In this document: piece after piece, positions 1 to 7,531 of the stretch | Position numbering within the stretch: the stretch's first letter is position 1 | Layout of the letters: each line of letters begins with the position of its first letter | Origin: Acidobacteriota bacterium | GTDB lineage: Bacteria > Acidobacteriota > Terriglobia > Terriglobales > Acidobacteriaceae | Assembly (NCBI GenBank): GCA_013289795.1 | Contig: JABCZH010000001.1 | Location: 186,001-250,000 of the forward strand | Length of the DNA: 64,000 bases | Reading direction: 5' to 3' | Translations under genes and position numbers: made by a program | The notes under the pieces: model-generated | Seen by the model: only the letters and a program-made list of their open reading frames with translations | Told to the model about the DNA's origin: nothing | Databases searched by the model: none

Positions 1-34
1 CATCAGGAAAATGGGTTTGTACGGAGGTCATTAG
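1..34 (+). CDS. nadD: C-terminal end of nicotinate-nucleotide adenylyltransferase (partial)
   Basis: Reading from base 2, the window opens inside a frame that ends at the TAG at 32-34 with the residues IRKMGLYGGH. NadD proteins commonly end in a pattern like YI-x-x-HGLY, and nadD very often lies directly upstream of rsfS, which starts here at 116. Only ten residues are visible, so the call rests on that short match plus gene order. NadD makes NaAD from nicotinate mononucleotide and ATP in NAD synthesis. A second frame is open to the stop at 73-75 and cannot be excluded. Confidence 0.5.
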   Translation, partial: IRKMGLYGGH

Positions 35-115
35 CCGGCGGCCTGGAACCGGGGCGGGAGCCGGCTCTCAGGTAGAATGGTAGTAGATAGTAGAGCCAGC
101 CTAGCCCATGACCGC

Positions 116-532
116 ATGAAGAAAAACGACCTGAAACGCCAAGTCGCCGAAGCCATTACCGCCTGCCAGGACAAGAAGGCGGACGAAATCACAATTTTGG
201 AACTGGAAAAGGGATCGGGAGCGTTCACCGACTATTTCGTCGTGTGTAACGGCAGCAATCCGCGCCAAGTCCAGGCGATTGCCGACGAAGTGGAACTCCG
301 GCTAAAGAAGGCGGGAATGCACCCCACCAATGTTGAAGGCTACAAACTCGCCGAATGGGTGCTGATCGATTACTTTGATTTCGTGGTGCACGTGTTCTCG
401 GAGAAGTCGCGCCGGTTCTATGACCTGGAGCGGCTGTGGAAGTCGGCCAAGAAGTTGGAGCCCGCGGAGCTGATGGGGCGCACAAGAAGTAAACGCGCAC
501 CCGCGCGAAGTCTGGCTCGTAAGGGAGCCTAG
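116..532 (+). CDS. rsfS: Ribosomal silencing factor RsfS (DUF143)
   Basis: A protein of 138 residues with the whole RsfS/Iojap domain. The landmarks are DYFVVCNGSN near residue 38, the EGYKLAEWVLIDYFDFVVHVF region in the middle, and RRFYDLERLW towards the end. The family binds ribosomal protein uL14 and blocks subunit joining when nutrients are scarce. The ATG at 116 is preferred over the ATG at 77 because family members start close to the KK-DL-x-x-x-V-x-x-A helix and the extra 13 residues look random. A basic 20-residue tail (KRAPARSLARKGA) extends past the conserved domain. It follows nadD, the usual partner, and rlmH lies 930 bases downstream with a methyltransferase in between. Confidence 0.93.
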   Translation: MKKNDLKRQVAEAITACQDKKADEITILELEKGSGAFTDYFVVCNGSNPRQVQAIADEVELRLKKAGMHPTNVEGYKLAEWVLIDYFDFVVHVFSEKSRRFYDLERLWKSAKKLEPAELMGRTRSKRAPARSLARKGA

Positions 533-558
533 ATCAAAAGCAGTTTTTGATCGTTCCT

Positions 559-1386
559 ATGAATGCTTCTACCAAACTGGACTGGGGTTCTTCATATCGG
601 CTGATTGCCGCAGATAAATGGAAGGCCAAGTCTGCTGCGATGGGGCGGGATGTCACTGAAGCGCTGGTAGAATACGCGCAGCCCCGCGCAGGCATGAAGA
701 TATTGGATTTGGCTAGCGGTACCGGCGAGCCAGCCATTAGCCTGGCTTCGCGGGTTGAGCCGGGCGGACAGGTCACGGCATTGGATCTCAGCGCCGAGCT
801 TCTGGAGATTGCCGCAGAGCGGGCGCGCGAGCGAAAGCTGGCAAATCTCACAATCAAGCAAGCTGATGCACGCAAGATTCCTTTTCCAGATGACAGCTTT
901 GATCTGGTGACATCGCGATTCGGAGTTATGTTCTTTCAGACGAAGGCGCTCCAGGAAGCGCGTCGAGTGCTGAAACCCGGTGCGCGGGCCTGCTTCGTTG
1001 CGTGGGGACCGTTTGAGCAGCCGTTCTGGCTGAGCATGATGGGAGTTGTGCACGAGTACGCGGGCGGAGAGCGGACGGCTCCAGGGCAAGACCCTTGCCG
1101 GTACGGACAGCCCGGCAGCCTCTCGGGAGCACTCCGTGAAGCTGGATTTCAGCAGATTGAGGAAGCCACCAAGACCCTACCCTGGACATGGCCCGGTCCA
1201 GCGGAAGAAGTTTGGGAGCAGGCGCAGGCTATGTCGACGCCCTTCTTGCCGATGATTAAGCGGGTTCCGGTGGAGAAGTGGGAGGAGCTGAACCGCGAAG
1301 TGCTGGAGTCGGTGGGACAATACGCCGATGGCGGGAGCATCAAGTTCGGTGCTGTCGTGGTGTTGGCGTCGGGCACCAAAACCTAA
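559..1386 (+). CDS. Class I SAM-dependent methyltransferase (UbiE/Methyltransf_11 type)
   Basis: About 275 residues with a Rossmann methyltransferase fold. Motif I is LDLASGTGEPA near residue 49, the acidic residue after strand 2 is in TALDLS, motif II/III is ADARKIPFPDDSFDLVTSRFGVMFF, and a VLKPG motif follows. This resembles UbiE/COQ5-like enzymes, but the substrate cannot be read from the sequence. The ATG at 559 is chosen over an in-frame TTG at 547. The gene sits between rsfS and rlmH, two genes normally next to each other, so it looks like an insertion into a conserved pair. Its stop codon touches the palindromic repeat at 1386-1452. Confidence 0.85.
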   Translation: MNASTKLDWGSSYRLIAADKWKAKSAAMGRDVTEALVEYAQPRAGMKILDLASGTGEPAISLASRVEPGGQVTALDLSAELLEIAAERARERKLANLTIKQADARKIPFPDDSFDLVTSRFGVMFFQTKALQEARRVLKPGARACFVAWGPFEQPFWLSMMGVVHEYAGGERTAPGQDPCRYGQPGSLSGALREAGFQQIEEATKTLPWTWPGPAEEVWEQAQAMSTPFLPMIKRVPVEKWEELNREVLESVGQYADGGSIKFGAVVVLASGTKT

Positions 1387-1452
1387 CCACAGAGGTCACA
1401 GGGGAACACAGAGGAAGCCGAAAACTCTGTGTTCACCTGTGTGCTCTGTGGT
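1386..1452. repeat. Palindromic repeat, family A (CACAGAGG word)
   Basis: Two 28-base arms at 1386-1413 and 1425-1452 are close to perfect reverse complements around an 11-base loop. Both arms are made of the words ACCACAGAGG, TCACAGG and ACACAGAG. A second copy with the same words lies at 63751-63849 and a degraded half copy at about 60935-60955. As RNA it would fold into a very stable hairpin between the methyltransferase and rlmH, so it could end or stabilise transcripts. Confidence 0.85.
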
Positions 1453-1461
1453 TAAATCCTC

Positions 1462-1908
1462 GTGGTGAAAATCAAGATTGCATGGATCGGTAAAACCAAA
1501 GCAACAGCGATCCAAACCCTCACCGACGAATACCTGAAACGACTAAAGCACTATGCCGAGGTTGAAGGCGTTTCGGTAAGGGATGAGGCCAGCCTGCTGA
1601 AGTTGTGTGAACCGCGCGCGCGTCCGGCGAGGCATGCCCTAGTGCTGCTGGATAGCCGCGGAAAACAGCTCTCCTCCGAAGAGTTCGCCAAGTGGCTGGG
1701 CGACCATCAAGACCGCACTTCGTCGCCGCTTTTGCTCGCCATCGGCTCAGCGGATGGCTTCAGCGACGAAGCCCGGCGGGCTGCGACTCTTGTTCTCTCG
1801 CTGGGCAAAATGACCTTGGCGCATGAGTTGGCGCGGGTGGTTTTGCTCGAGCAGCTCTACCGCGCATTCACCATTCTGAAGGGGCATCCCTACCACCTGG
1901 GGCACTGA
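1462..1908 (+). CDS. rlmH: 23S rRNA (pseudouridine(1915)-N(3))-methyltransferase RlmH
   Basis: A protein of 148 residues, the expected size of this small SPOUT methyltransferase, which acts on assembled 70S ribosomes at helix 69. Family marks are MVKIKIAWIGK at the start, the SAM-knot segment LLAIGSADGFSDEA (most relatives have IGG-x-x-G; the second glycine is serine here), and the end AHELARVVLLEQLYRAFTILKGHPYHLGH. Two GTG codons, 1462 and 1465, can start it; neither has a strong ribosome-binding site, and the upstream leader is the family A hairpin. Confidence 0.93.
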   Translation: MVKIKIAWIGKTKATAIQTLTDEYLKRLKHYAEVEGVSVRDEASLLKLCEPRARPARHALVLLDSRGKQLSSEEFAKWLGDHQDRTSSPLLLAIGSADGFSDEARRAATLVLSLGKMTLAHELARVVLLEQLYRAFTILKGHPYHLGH

Positions 1909-1945
1909 CCGTCCCGCGAACAGGTACAATCAAGATTCACCTACA

Positions 1946-2482
1946 ATGACAGACGTTCGCCGTGGTTTGATCATCGTCAATACCGGTCCCGGCAAGGGCA
2001 AGACCACAGCCGCCATGGGGACCGCGCTAAGGGCGGTGGGCCAGGGCATGAAGGTGCTGATGCTGCAGTTCCTGAAAGGGTCATGGCACTACGGCGAACT
2101 GGACGCGGTACAGGCCTTCGGCGACAAGTTTGTCATGAAGCAATTGGGCCGGGGATTCGTCAAGGTGGGGGCGGAGAAGCCTGATCCGGAAGACGTTCGC
2201 ATGGTTGAGGAAGCCTGGGCCGAGAGCGAGAAGGCGATCCAGTCGGGAACGTGGGATCTGGTTATACTCGACGAGATCAATTACGCCATTAGCTACGGCA
2301 TGCTCGATCCGGCCAAGGTGGTCGAGAGCCTCAAGAAAAAGCCGGAAATGGTGCATGTGATCTTGACGGGGCGGAACGCCCATCCGACAATTGTGGAACT
2401 GGCGGACACCGTGACCGAAATGCGTCAGGTAAAGCACGCCTACGAGAAGGGCGTGATGGCGCAGCGGGGAATCGAGTACTAG
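1946..2482 (+). CDS. cobO: Corrinoid adenosyltransferase (cob(I)yrinic acid a,c-diamide adenosyltransferase)
   Basis: 178 residues of the CobO/BtuR/CobA type. A modified P-loop, GPGKGKTTAAMG, is at about residues 14-25, then MLQFLKGSWHYGEL, the Walker-B-like LVILDEINYAISYGML, and LTGRNAHPTIVELADTVTEM close to the end, all standard for the family. The enzyme moves the 5'-deoxyadenosyl group from ATP to Co(I) corrinoids. No other cobalamin gene and no visible cobalamin riboswitch accompany it, so it may serve salvage. It ends ten bases before accD and is probably co-transcribed with it. Confidence 0.92.
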   Translation: MTDVRRGLIIVNTGPGKGKTTAAMGTALRAVGQGMKVLMLQFLKGSWHYGELDAVQAFGDKFVMKQLGRGFVKVGAEKPDPEDVRMVEEAWAESEKAIQSGTWDLVILDEINYAISYGMLDPAKVVESLKKKPEMVHVILTGRNAHPTIVELADTVTEMRQVKHAYEKGVMAQRGIEY

Positions 2483-2491
2483 CGACTAATC

Positions 2492-3334
2492 ATGGCCTGG
2501 TTCAAGCGAGAAGCCGGCGAGCTGGACACCTCGGGCGAGAAGAAAGTCCGTACCGAGGGGCTGTGGGTGAAGTGTGAGGGTTGCCGACAGATCATCTGGA
2601 AAAAAGATCTGGAAGACAATCTCCAAGTCTGCCCCAAGTGCAACAAGCACTTCCGCATTGATGCTCGCACCCGGCTGGCGCAGCTTCTGGATGACGATCA
2701 GTACGACACTTTTGCCGACAACCTGAGTTCGACCGACCCTCTACAATTCTCCGACCTGAAGTCCTACTCCTCCCGCCTGGAAACGGCGCAGGCCGAGACC
2801 GGGCTGACGGACGCTGTTATCAATGCCCGCGGTAAGTTGAACGGACAGCCGGTTATTGTCAGTTCCATGGAATACGCGTTCATTGGCGGCAGTATGGGCG
2901 CGGTGGTGGGCGAGGTGATCACGAGGGCCATTGAAGAAGCACAAAAGACCCGGACGCCTCTCATCATTGTTTCGGCTTCGGGCGGGGCGCGCATGATGGA
3001 GGGAGTGGTCAGCCTGATGCAACTGGCCAAGATTTCAGCGGCACTGGCCCGGTTGGATGAAGCGCGCGTGCCCTACATCTCGGTGCTGACTGATCCCACG
3101 ACCGGTGGCGTGACCGCATCGTTCGCCATGCTGGGCGATCTGAATGTGGCGGAGCCGGGTGCGCTGATCGGATTCGCGGGTCCGCGCGTGATTGAGCAAA
3201 CCATCCGCACGAAGCTGCCTGCCGGTTTCCAGCGCAGCGAATTTCTGCTGGAGCACGGTATGCTCGACGCCGTAGTGTCTCGCAAAGATCTGAAGTCGTA
3301 TATTGGGCGGGCACTGGAGTTCATGGCGGCATAG
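2492..3334 (+). CDS. accD: Acetyl-CoA carboxylase carboxyltransferase subunit beta
   Basis: 280 residues, normal for AccD. A Cys4 zinc ribbon is formed by C28, C31, C47 and C50. The crotonase-fold core shows GGSMGAVVGE, SASGGARMMEG and TDPTTGGVTASFA. With AccA it transfers the carboxyl group from biotin to acetyl-CoA, the committed step of fatty acid synthesis. The following genes, folC and plsC, run the same way; accD-folC is a common order. birA, which would biotinylate the partner AccB, is about 44 kb away in this window. Confidence 0.96.
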   Translation: MAWFKREAGELDTSGEKKVRTEGLWVKCEGCRQIIWKKDLEDNLQVCPKCNKHFRIDARTRLAQLLDDDQYDTFADNLSSTDPLQFSDLKSYSSRLETAQAETGLTDAVINARGKLNGQPVIVSSMEYAFIGGSMGAVVGEVITRAIEEAQKTRTPLIIVSASGGARMMEGVVSLMQLAKISAALARLDEARVPYISVLTDPTTGGVTASFAMLGDLNVAEPGALIGFAGPRVIEQTIRTKLPAGFQRSEFLLEHGMLDAVVSRKDLKSYIGRALEFMAA

Positions 3335-3464
3335 CCATCAGCTTTCAGCCGTCAGCTTTCAGCCAACCCCAGTTCGACCCTGTTCAGCGGCCCGTAATCC
3401 CCTTCTGATTCAACCCTCTGGAAAGTCTAGGGCTGATAGCTGAAACTGGTAAGCTGACAGCTAG
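3335..3464. repeat. Palindromic tandem-word repeat, family C (CAGCTTTCAGCC)
   Basis: The 136-base gap between accD and folC is almost entirely this element. The left arm at 3335-3364 holds two tandem copies of TCAGCTTTCAGCC. The right arm at 3431-3464 reads GGCTGATAGCTGAAACTGG followed by AAGCTGACAGCT, the imperfect reverse complement. A sister element built on CAGCACTCAGC lies at 51521-51620. The central 66 bases show nothing recognisable. Confidence 0.8.
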
Positions 3465-3470
3465 GTACCG

Positions 3471-4898
3471 ATGGCCAAGAGCCCAGCCAACGACCAACAG
3501 CCTGCCCTGAGCCGAACGGCGAAGGGACGAACGACCGACGACCGGTCTAGGTCCTACGAAACCGCGGTTGCACGCATGTATGCGTTGGGCCACGAACTTG
3601 CGCAGACGCCCTCGCACAAGTTCGATTTGGCGCACATGCGGACGCTGTTGGGAGCTTTGAACTACCCGGAACGGCAATTCCCCAGCGTTCTGATCGCAGG
3701 CACAAACGGCAAGGGATCCACGGCAGCCACACTGGGTTCAATCCTGCGAGCTTCGGGATTACGCACTGGACTGTACACGTCTCCCCACTTGGTGAGTATC
3801 AATGAGCGGATTCGGATCGACGGCAACAACATTCGCGACGACAAGTTCGCCTTGACCCACGACCTTGTGGACCGGACAGCGGAGCGCCTCGTCGAAGAGG
3901 GTGAACTGCCCTGGCATCCCAGCTTTTTTGAGATGCTGACCGCCATCGCCTTTGAATACTTTGCACAGAACAAAGTGGACATCGCGGTGTTGGAAGTAGG
4001 TATGGGCGGGCGGTTGGACGCCACCAACGTGGTTGAGCCCCGAGTCAGTGTGATTACGGACATCTCGCTTGATCACGAGAAGTTCCTCGGGAACACAGTG
4101 ACGGAGATCGCCCGCGAGAAGGCGGGAATCATTCGGCGAGGCGGTGTGGTGGTGACGCTGCCGCAACAGCCGCAAGCCAACGATGTGATTGGCAACGCCA
4201 TTCTTGATTTAGAAGCTCAGGCAGTGAGCGCCGTGGCCTATGTTCCGCCGGTGTCACCTGCGAGTAGCGAGTATCTAGTGCCGAGTAACGAGGGCGCTGC
4301 GGTTCTCCGCTATCCGCTGCAAGTCATGGGCAAGCAGATCCTGGTTGAAACCCCGTTGATCGGACGGCATCAGTTAAGAAATGTTGCTCTCGCCGTCGCA
4401 GCAGCGGAGCAACTGGCCACGCAAGGGTTTGCGGTCACGCCGGAGTCGGTTGAGCTTGGGATTCGTCAGACGCACTGGCCGGGACGTTTCCAAGTTGTGC
4501 CGGGCACAGACGGATTCCCGGAACAAGTTCTCGATGTGGCGCACAATCCGGCGGGTGCCTGGGCCCTGCGTTCGACTCTGTCTGCCTGCTACGAAGACCG
4601 GCAGCTTACGTTGGTGTTTGGAGCGATGCGCGACAAAGCCATTGCCGCGATGACGGAGATTCTCTTTCCGCTGGCGGAGCGGGTGATCGCTACGCAGGCA
4701 GACAATCCGAGGGCGGCCACGGCGGAAGAGATTCGACAGGCGGCCGCGCGCACTTCGACAGAGATTGAGGCCGCGCCTAATGTTGCCTCAGCGCTGGAGC
4801 GAGCCCGTGTACTGGCTGGCCCGCGTGGGGTGGTGGTTATCACCGGTTCCATATACATTGTGGGAGAGGCCATGCGACGGCTGGGAGTGAGGGTCTGA
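3471..4898 (+). CDS. folC: Bifunctional folylpolyglutamate synthase / dihydrofolate synthase
   Basis: 475 residues, longer than the usual 420-440. Mur-ligase-type motifs are clear: the P-loop GTNGKGS near residue 77, TSPHLVSINERI, EVGMGGRLDATNVV, TDISLDHEKFLG, HWPGRFQ, and LDVAHNPAGAW for the C-terminal domain. It adds L-glutamate to dihydropteroate and to folates using ATP. Two stretches look like absorbed repeat DNA: the N-terminal segment coded by 3487-3543 (tandem ACGACC words) and 4261-4292 (tandem CGAGT words) in a variable loop. The start may be ATG 3471, or ATG 3576 at MYALGHEL, although that would cut into the first conserved helix. plsC follows without a gap. Confidence 0.92.
   Translation: MAKSPANDQQPALSRTAKGRTTDDRSRSYETAVARMYALGHELAQTPSHKFDLAHMRTLLGALNYPERQFPSVLIAGTNGKGSTAATLGSILRASGLRTGLYTSPHLVSINERIRIDGNNIRDDKFALTHDLVDRTAERLVEEGELPWHPSFFEMLTAIAFEYFAQNKVDIAVLEVGMGGRLDATNVVEPRVSVITDISLDHEKFLGNTVTEIAREKAGIIRRGGVVVTLPQQPQANDVIGNAILDLEAQAVSAVAYVPPVSPASSEYLVPSNEGAAVLRYPLQVMGKQILVETPLIGRHQLRNVALAVAAAEQLATQGFAVTPESVELGIRQTHWPGRFQVVPGTDGFPEQVLDVAHNPAGAWALRSTLSACYEDRQLTLVFGAMRDKAIAAMTEILFPLAERVIATQADNPRAATAEEIRQAAARTSTEIEAAPNVASALERARVLAGPRGVVVITGSIYIVGEAMRRLGVRV
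4261..4292. repeat. In-frame tandem-word repeat inside folC
   Basis: The bases consist of four diverged copies of a roughly 8-base word, CGAGTNNC / CTAGTGC. They are translated as ASSEYLVPSNE in a loop of FolC between conserved motifs. Such tandem pentamer-octamer words otherwise occur in the intergenic repeats of this window, which suggests an intergenic-type element landed in, and was tolerated by, a coding sequence. Confidence 0.5.
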
Positions 4899-5729
4899 GT
4901 GCCGGAACTGCGCACATCCGTGGATGACGAAACCAAGGCTGATGGCGGCAATCAGGAATCGTTGTCTTCTCAGGCGCGGACGACAACCGCTTCGAGGGAT
5001 GAGCGAAAGTACGGCTGGGCGAGCCGCCTGCGCTCGTATTTAATCTTCGATCCTCTCATCTGGTTGTATACCGTCGTCCTCGGTCCTATTTCGATACCCG
5101 CATCCTGGTTCGGCGACCGAGAACGCATCCTCCACGGTTTTGCGCGATTCTGGACCAAATGCATCATGGCAACGATCGCTTCTCCCGTGAAAGTGACGGG
5201 GCTGGACAAGATCGACACTTCGAAGACCCACGTCTACGCCGTGACCCACGCCTCGGCGCTGGACATTCCAGTTCTTTTCGCCAATCTTCCTTTTCAGTTC
5301 CGCATCGTCTTCAAGAAGGAGTTGCTATCGTATCCTCTGATCGGCGGGTACCTGAAGCGATCGGGACAGGTCTGCATCAACCAGCAGACGCCAACCCGCT
5401 CGATTGCCGATATCCGCTCGGCGGTGAAGAGCCTGAAAGCGGGCATGCCGCTGGTGATTTTTCCTGAAGGCGGACGCACTCCCGATGGCGAGATCAAGCC
5501 ATTTCTGCCGGGAGCCTTTTACCTGGCGATCAAGGCACAGGTGGATATCGTGCCCATCGCGCTGGTCGGAACCTATGAGCTGCTGCCCATGAACACCTAC
5601 CACATCAAGAGCCGACCGCTGGAAATGCGGGTGGGCGAGCCTATTTCGACTGCCAGCTATGGACCGCGTGAAATGGAACAGTTGTCAGCGAGAGTGAAGA
5701 AGGCGATGGAAGAGTTGTACTACTCCTAA
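4899..5729 (+). CDS. plsC: 1-acyl-sn-glycerol-3-phosphate acyltransferase (PlsC family)
   Basis: 276 residues. The acyltransferase HX4D motif appears as HASALD near residue 117, and the phosphate-binding motif as FPEGGRTPDG near residue 189, followed by PGAFYLAIKA and the VPIALVGTYELLP strand. A hydrophobic segment around YLIFDPLIWLYTVVLG should anchor it to the inner membrane. It makes phosphatidic acid from lysophosphatidic acid. The GTG start immediately follows the folC stop, so translation is probably coupled. The first 40 residues are poorly conserved in type. Confidence 0.88.
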   Translation: MPELRTSVDDETKADGGNQESLSSQARTTTASRDERKYGWASRLRSYLIFDPLIWLYTVVLGPISIPASWFGDRERILHGFARFWTKCIMATIASPVKVTGLDKIDTSKTHVYAVTHASALDIPVLFANLPFQFRIVFKKELLSYPLIGGYLKRSGQVCINQQTPTRSIADIRSAVKSLKAGMPLVIFPEGGRTPDGEIKPFLPGAFYLAIKAQVDIVPIALVGTYELLPMNTYHIKSRPLEMRVGEPISTASYGPREMEQLSARVKKAMEELYYS

Positions 5730-5746
5730 GGCTTTCGTCGTTCCCT

Positions 5747-6538
5747 CTACGCCACCACTTCCGGAGTCGCTTGCAGCAGGCTCCGCGTGTAGGGATGCTG
5801 CGGCTGCATGCTGATTTGCGGAGTTGTTCCAATTTCCACGATCTTACCGCGATACATCACGGCGATGCGCGTGGCCAGATAGCGAACCACCGGCATTGAG
5901 TGCGAGATGAACAAGTAGGTCAAGCCGAACTCGCGCTGCAACTGCGCCAGCAGATTCACGATTTGAGCCCCGACACTGACGTCGAGAGCGGAGACGGGTT
6001 CGTCCGCGACAATGAATTTGGGGCGCAGGGCCAGCGCCCGGGCAATGCCGATTCTCTGCCGCTGTCCGCCGCTGAATTCGTGGGGAAAGCGGCGTGCGGC
6101 GGATTCGTCGAGCCCGACTACTCGCAGCAGTTCTTCGATGCGCTGGCGGCGGGCTGGCGCGCTCATCGACTCATGGATGATTAGTGGCTCGGCAATTACG
6201 TCCTCGACCCGCATACGGGGATCGAGCGATCCGAATGGATCCTGAAAGATGATCTGCATGCCGCGGCGGAGGCGGCGCATTTCGGAGGGATTGGCGGCCA
6301 GCAAATCGCGGCTATTGAACGAGATGCTACCCGAGGTGGGCTCGATCAGCCGGAGAATCAAGCGGCCGAGGGTGCTCTTGCCCGATCCCGATTCACCGAC
6401 CAACCCCAGAGTTTCCCCGGACTTGATGTCGAAGGAAACATCGTCCACGGCACGGACTTCACCTTTCGCGTTGCCGCCGAAAACGGATTCGCCCAAGGGG
6501 AAGACTTTGATCAGGTTGCGGACTTCGAGTAGGGACAC
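5747..6538 (-). CDS. ABC transporter ATP-binding protein, oligopeptide/dipeptide (OppF/DppF) type
   Basis: 263 residues from the GTG at 6538. It carries Walker [10 protein letters not shown], the Q-loop [10 protein letters not shown], signature [14 protein letters not shown], Walker [13 protein letters not shown], and a switch His in FISHSM where relatives have FISHDL. The C-terminal [14 protein letters not shown] is the mark of the Opp/Dpp subfamily. No permease or binding protein is nearby, so it must pair with proteins coded elsewhere or be an orphan. The longer reading from 6580 would translate the family B repeat (MSIRGRFF), so it is rejected as the start. Confidence 0.85.
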   Translation of the reverse strand: MSLLEVRNLIKVFPLGESVFGGNAKGEVRAVDDVSFDIKSGETLGLVGESGSGKSTLGRLILRLIEPTSGSISFNSRDLLAANPSEMRRLRRGMQIIFQDPFGSLDPRMRVEDVIAEPLIIHESMSAPARRQRIEELLRVVGLDESAARRFPHEFSGGQRQRIGIARALALRPKFIVADEPVSALDVSVGAQIVNLLAQLQREFGLTYLFISHSMPVVRYLATRIAVMYRGKIVEIGTTPQISMQPQHPYTRSLLQATPEVVA

Positions 6539-6562
6539 AAAAAGAATGCTAACAGGAAAAAA

Positions 6563-6629
6563 GCGGCCACGGATAGACACGGATTAGAGCAATCGAGTTT
6601 TGAAGAAAATCTGTAAGATCCGTGACCGC
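6563..6629. repeat. Palindromic repeat, family B (CACGGAT word)
   Basis: The left arm at 6563-6585 contains two spaced copies of the word CACGGAT. The right arm at 6608-6629 is its imperfect reverse complement, ending GATCCGTGACCGC. The element lies between the eamA-like gene and the ABC ATPase, both on the minus strand. A degraded copy with the same words is at about 60885-60925. Confidence 0.8.
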
Positions 6630-6632
6630 CTC

Positions 6633-7475
6633 TTATCTTCCCGCGATCAGGGGTACGGCCAGCAATGCCGCAAACATGCCTACCATCTTCCAACCGGTAA
6701 AGTGCTCTTTGAGGAACAGCCGGGCAAGCAATACCGTGATCGCGGGATAAAGTGAGCTGATAACGACAGCTGCGTCGAGACGGCCGGTTTGCGTGGCGCG
6801 GACAAACATCACGCTGCCGGAGATGTCGAGAACCCCCGCTACGACGCCTATGCCAAGACCCGCGCGAGTGATCTGGTAGTTGCGTCCCCAAACCACAATG
6901 AGTCCAGTGAGTACAAAAGAAGCTACGCGGGACACTGCGGCCAGCCAGATGGCGGAATTGTCTCCAGCTTGTTTAATGAACAGGTAGTACCCAGCGAAGC
7001 AGATACCAGCGAAAATGGCGGTGCCAATTCCCTGGGGGCGGCTGCCGTCTTCAGGGCGAGAAATCAGCCAGATTCCGGCCGCGGCAAGAACAAAGCCTGC
7101 GACCTGCACCGATCGCGGTACGCCCTCGGTGAAGATCCCGAAGACGGTGGGAATGATTGCGCTGAGCACCGCCGCAACCGGGGCGGTCAGCCCCATCCTT
7201 CCGGAGGCTAGCGCCCGGTAGAAGATGGCCAGACCCCCTCCGCCCGACAATCCCGCAGCCAGGGCCCACGCAATCCCAGCGCGGGATGGAAACGGAGAAT
7301 GGCCGGCGACGGCGACCCCCGACATCAAGAGCAATCCGCTGAGGTGAACGATGGTGGTGAATACGAATGCATTCGATCGGCGGGAAGCGTATCCGCCCAG
7401 AAAGTCACTCGTCCCCCAGACGAAAACCGCCCCCAGGCTGAAAGCGGCGGGCAGAAATTGTGAGGGCGGCACCAT
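6633..7475 (-). CDS. EamA/DMT-family inner-membrane transporter
   Basis: 280 residues made of about ten hydrophobic segments in two EamA-like halves, the typical size of drug/metabolite transporters. The start MVPPSQFLPAAFSLGAVFVWGTSDFLGGYAS shows the family pattern of a small-residue-rich first helix with a W-x-x-x-x-F motif. The second half begins near GIGTAIFAGICFAGYYLFIK. The substrate is unknown; RhaT-like, nucleoside or amino-acid exporters are all possible. It lies just downstream of mfd on the same strand with a 56-base gap. Confidence 0.82.
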   Translation of the reverse strand: MVPPSQFLPAAFSLGAVFVWGTSDFLGGYASRRSNAFVFTTIVHLSGLLLMSGVAVAGHSPFPSRAGIAWALAAGLSGGGGLAIFYRALASGRMGLTAPVAAVLSAIIPTVFGIFTEGVPRSVQVAGFVLAAAGIWLISRPEDGSRPQGIGTAIFAGICFAGYYLFIKQAGDNSAIWLAAVSRVASFVLTGLIVVWGRNYQITRAGLGIGVVAGVLDISGSVMFVRATQTGRLDAAVVISSLYPAITVLLARLFLKEHFTGWKMVGMFAALLAVPLIAGR

Positions 7476-7531
7476 GATGGCTAGGCGAAGTATTTGAGAT
7501 TAACACGCCATGCTGCGGGCAACTCACAGGA

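Noticed and set aside
1946-2482. A cobalamin riboswitch in front of cobO.
   Set aside because: Only 37 bases separate rlmH and cobO, too short for the element.
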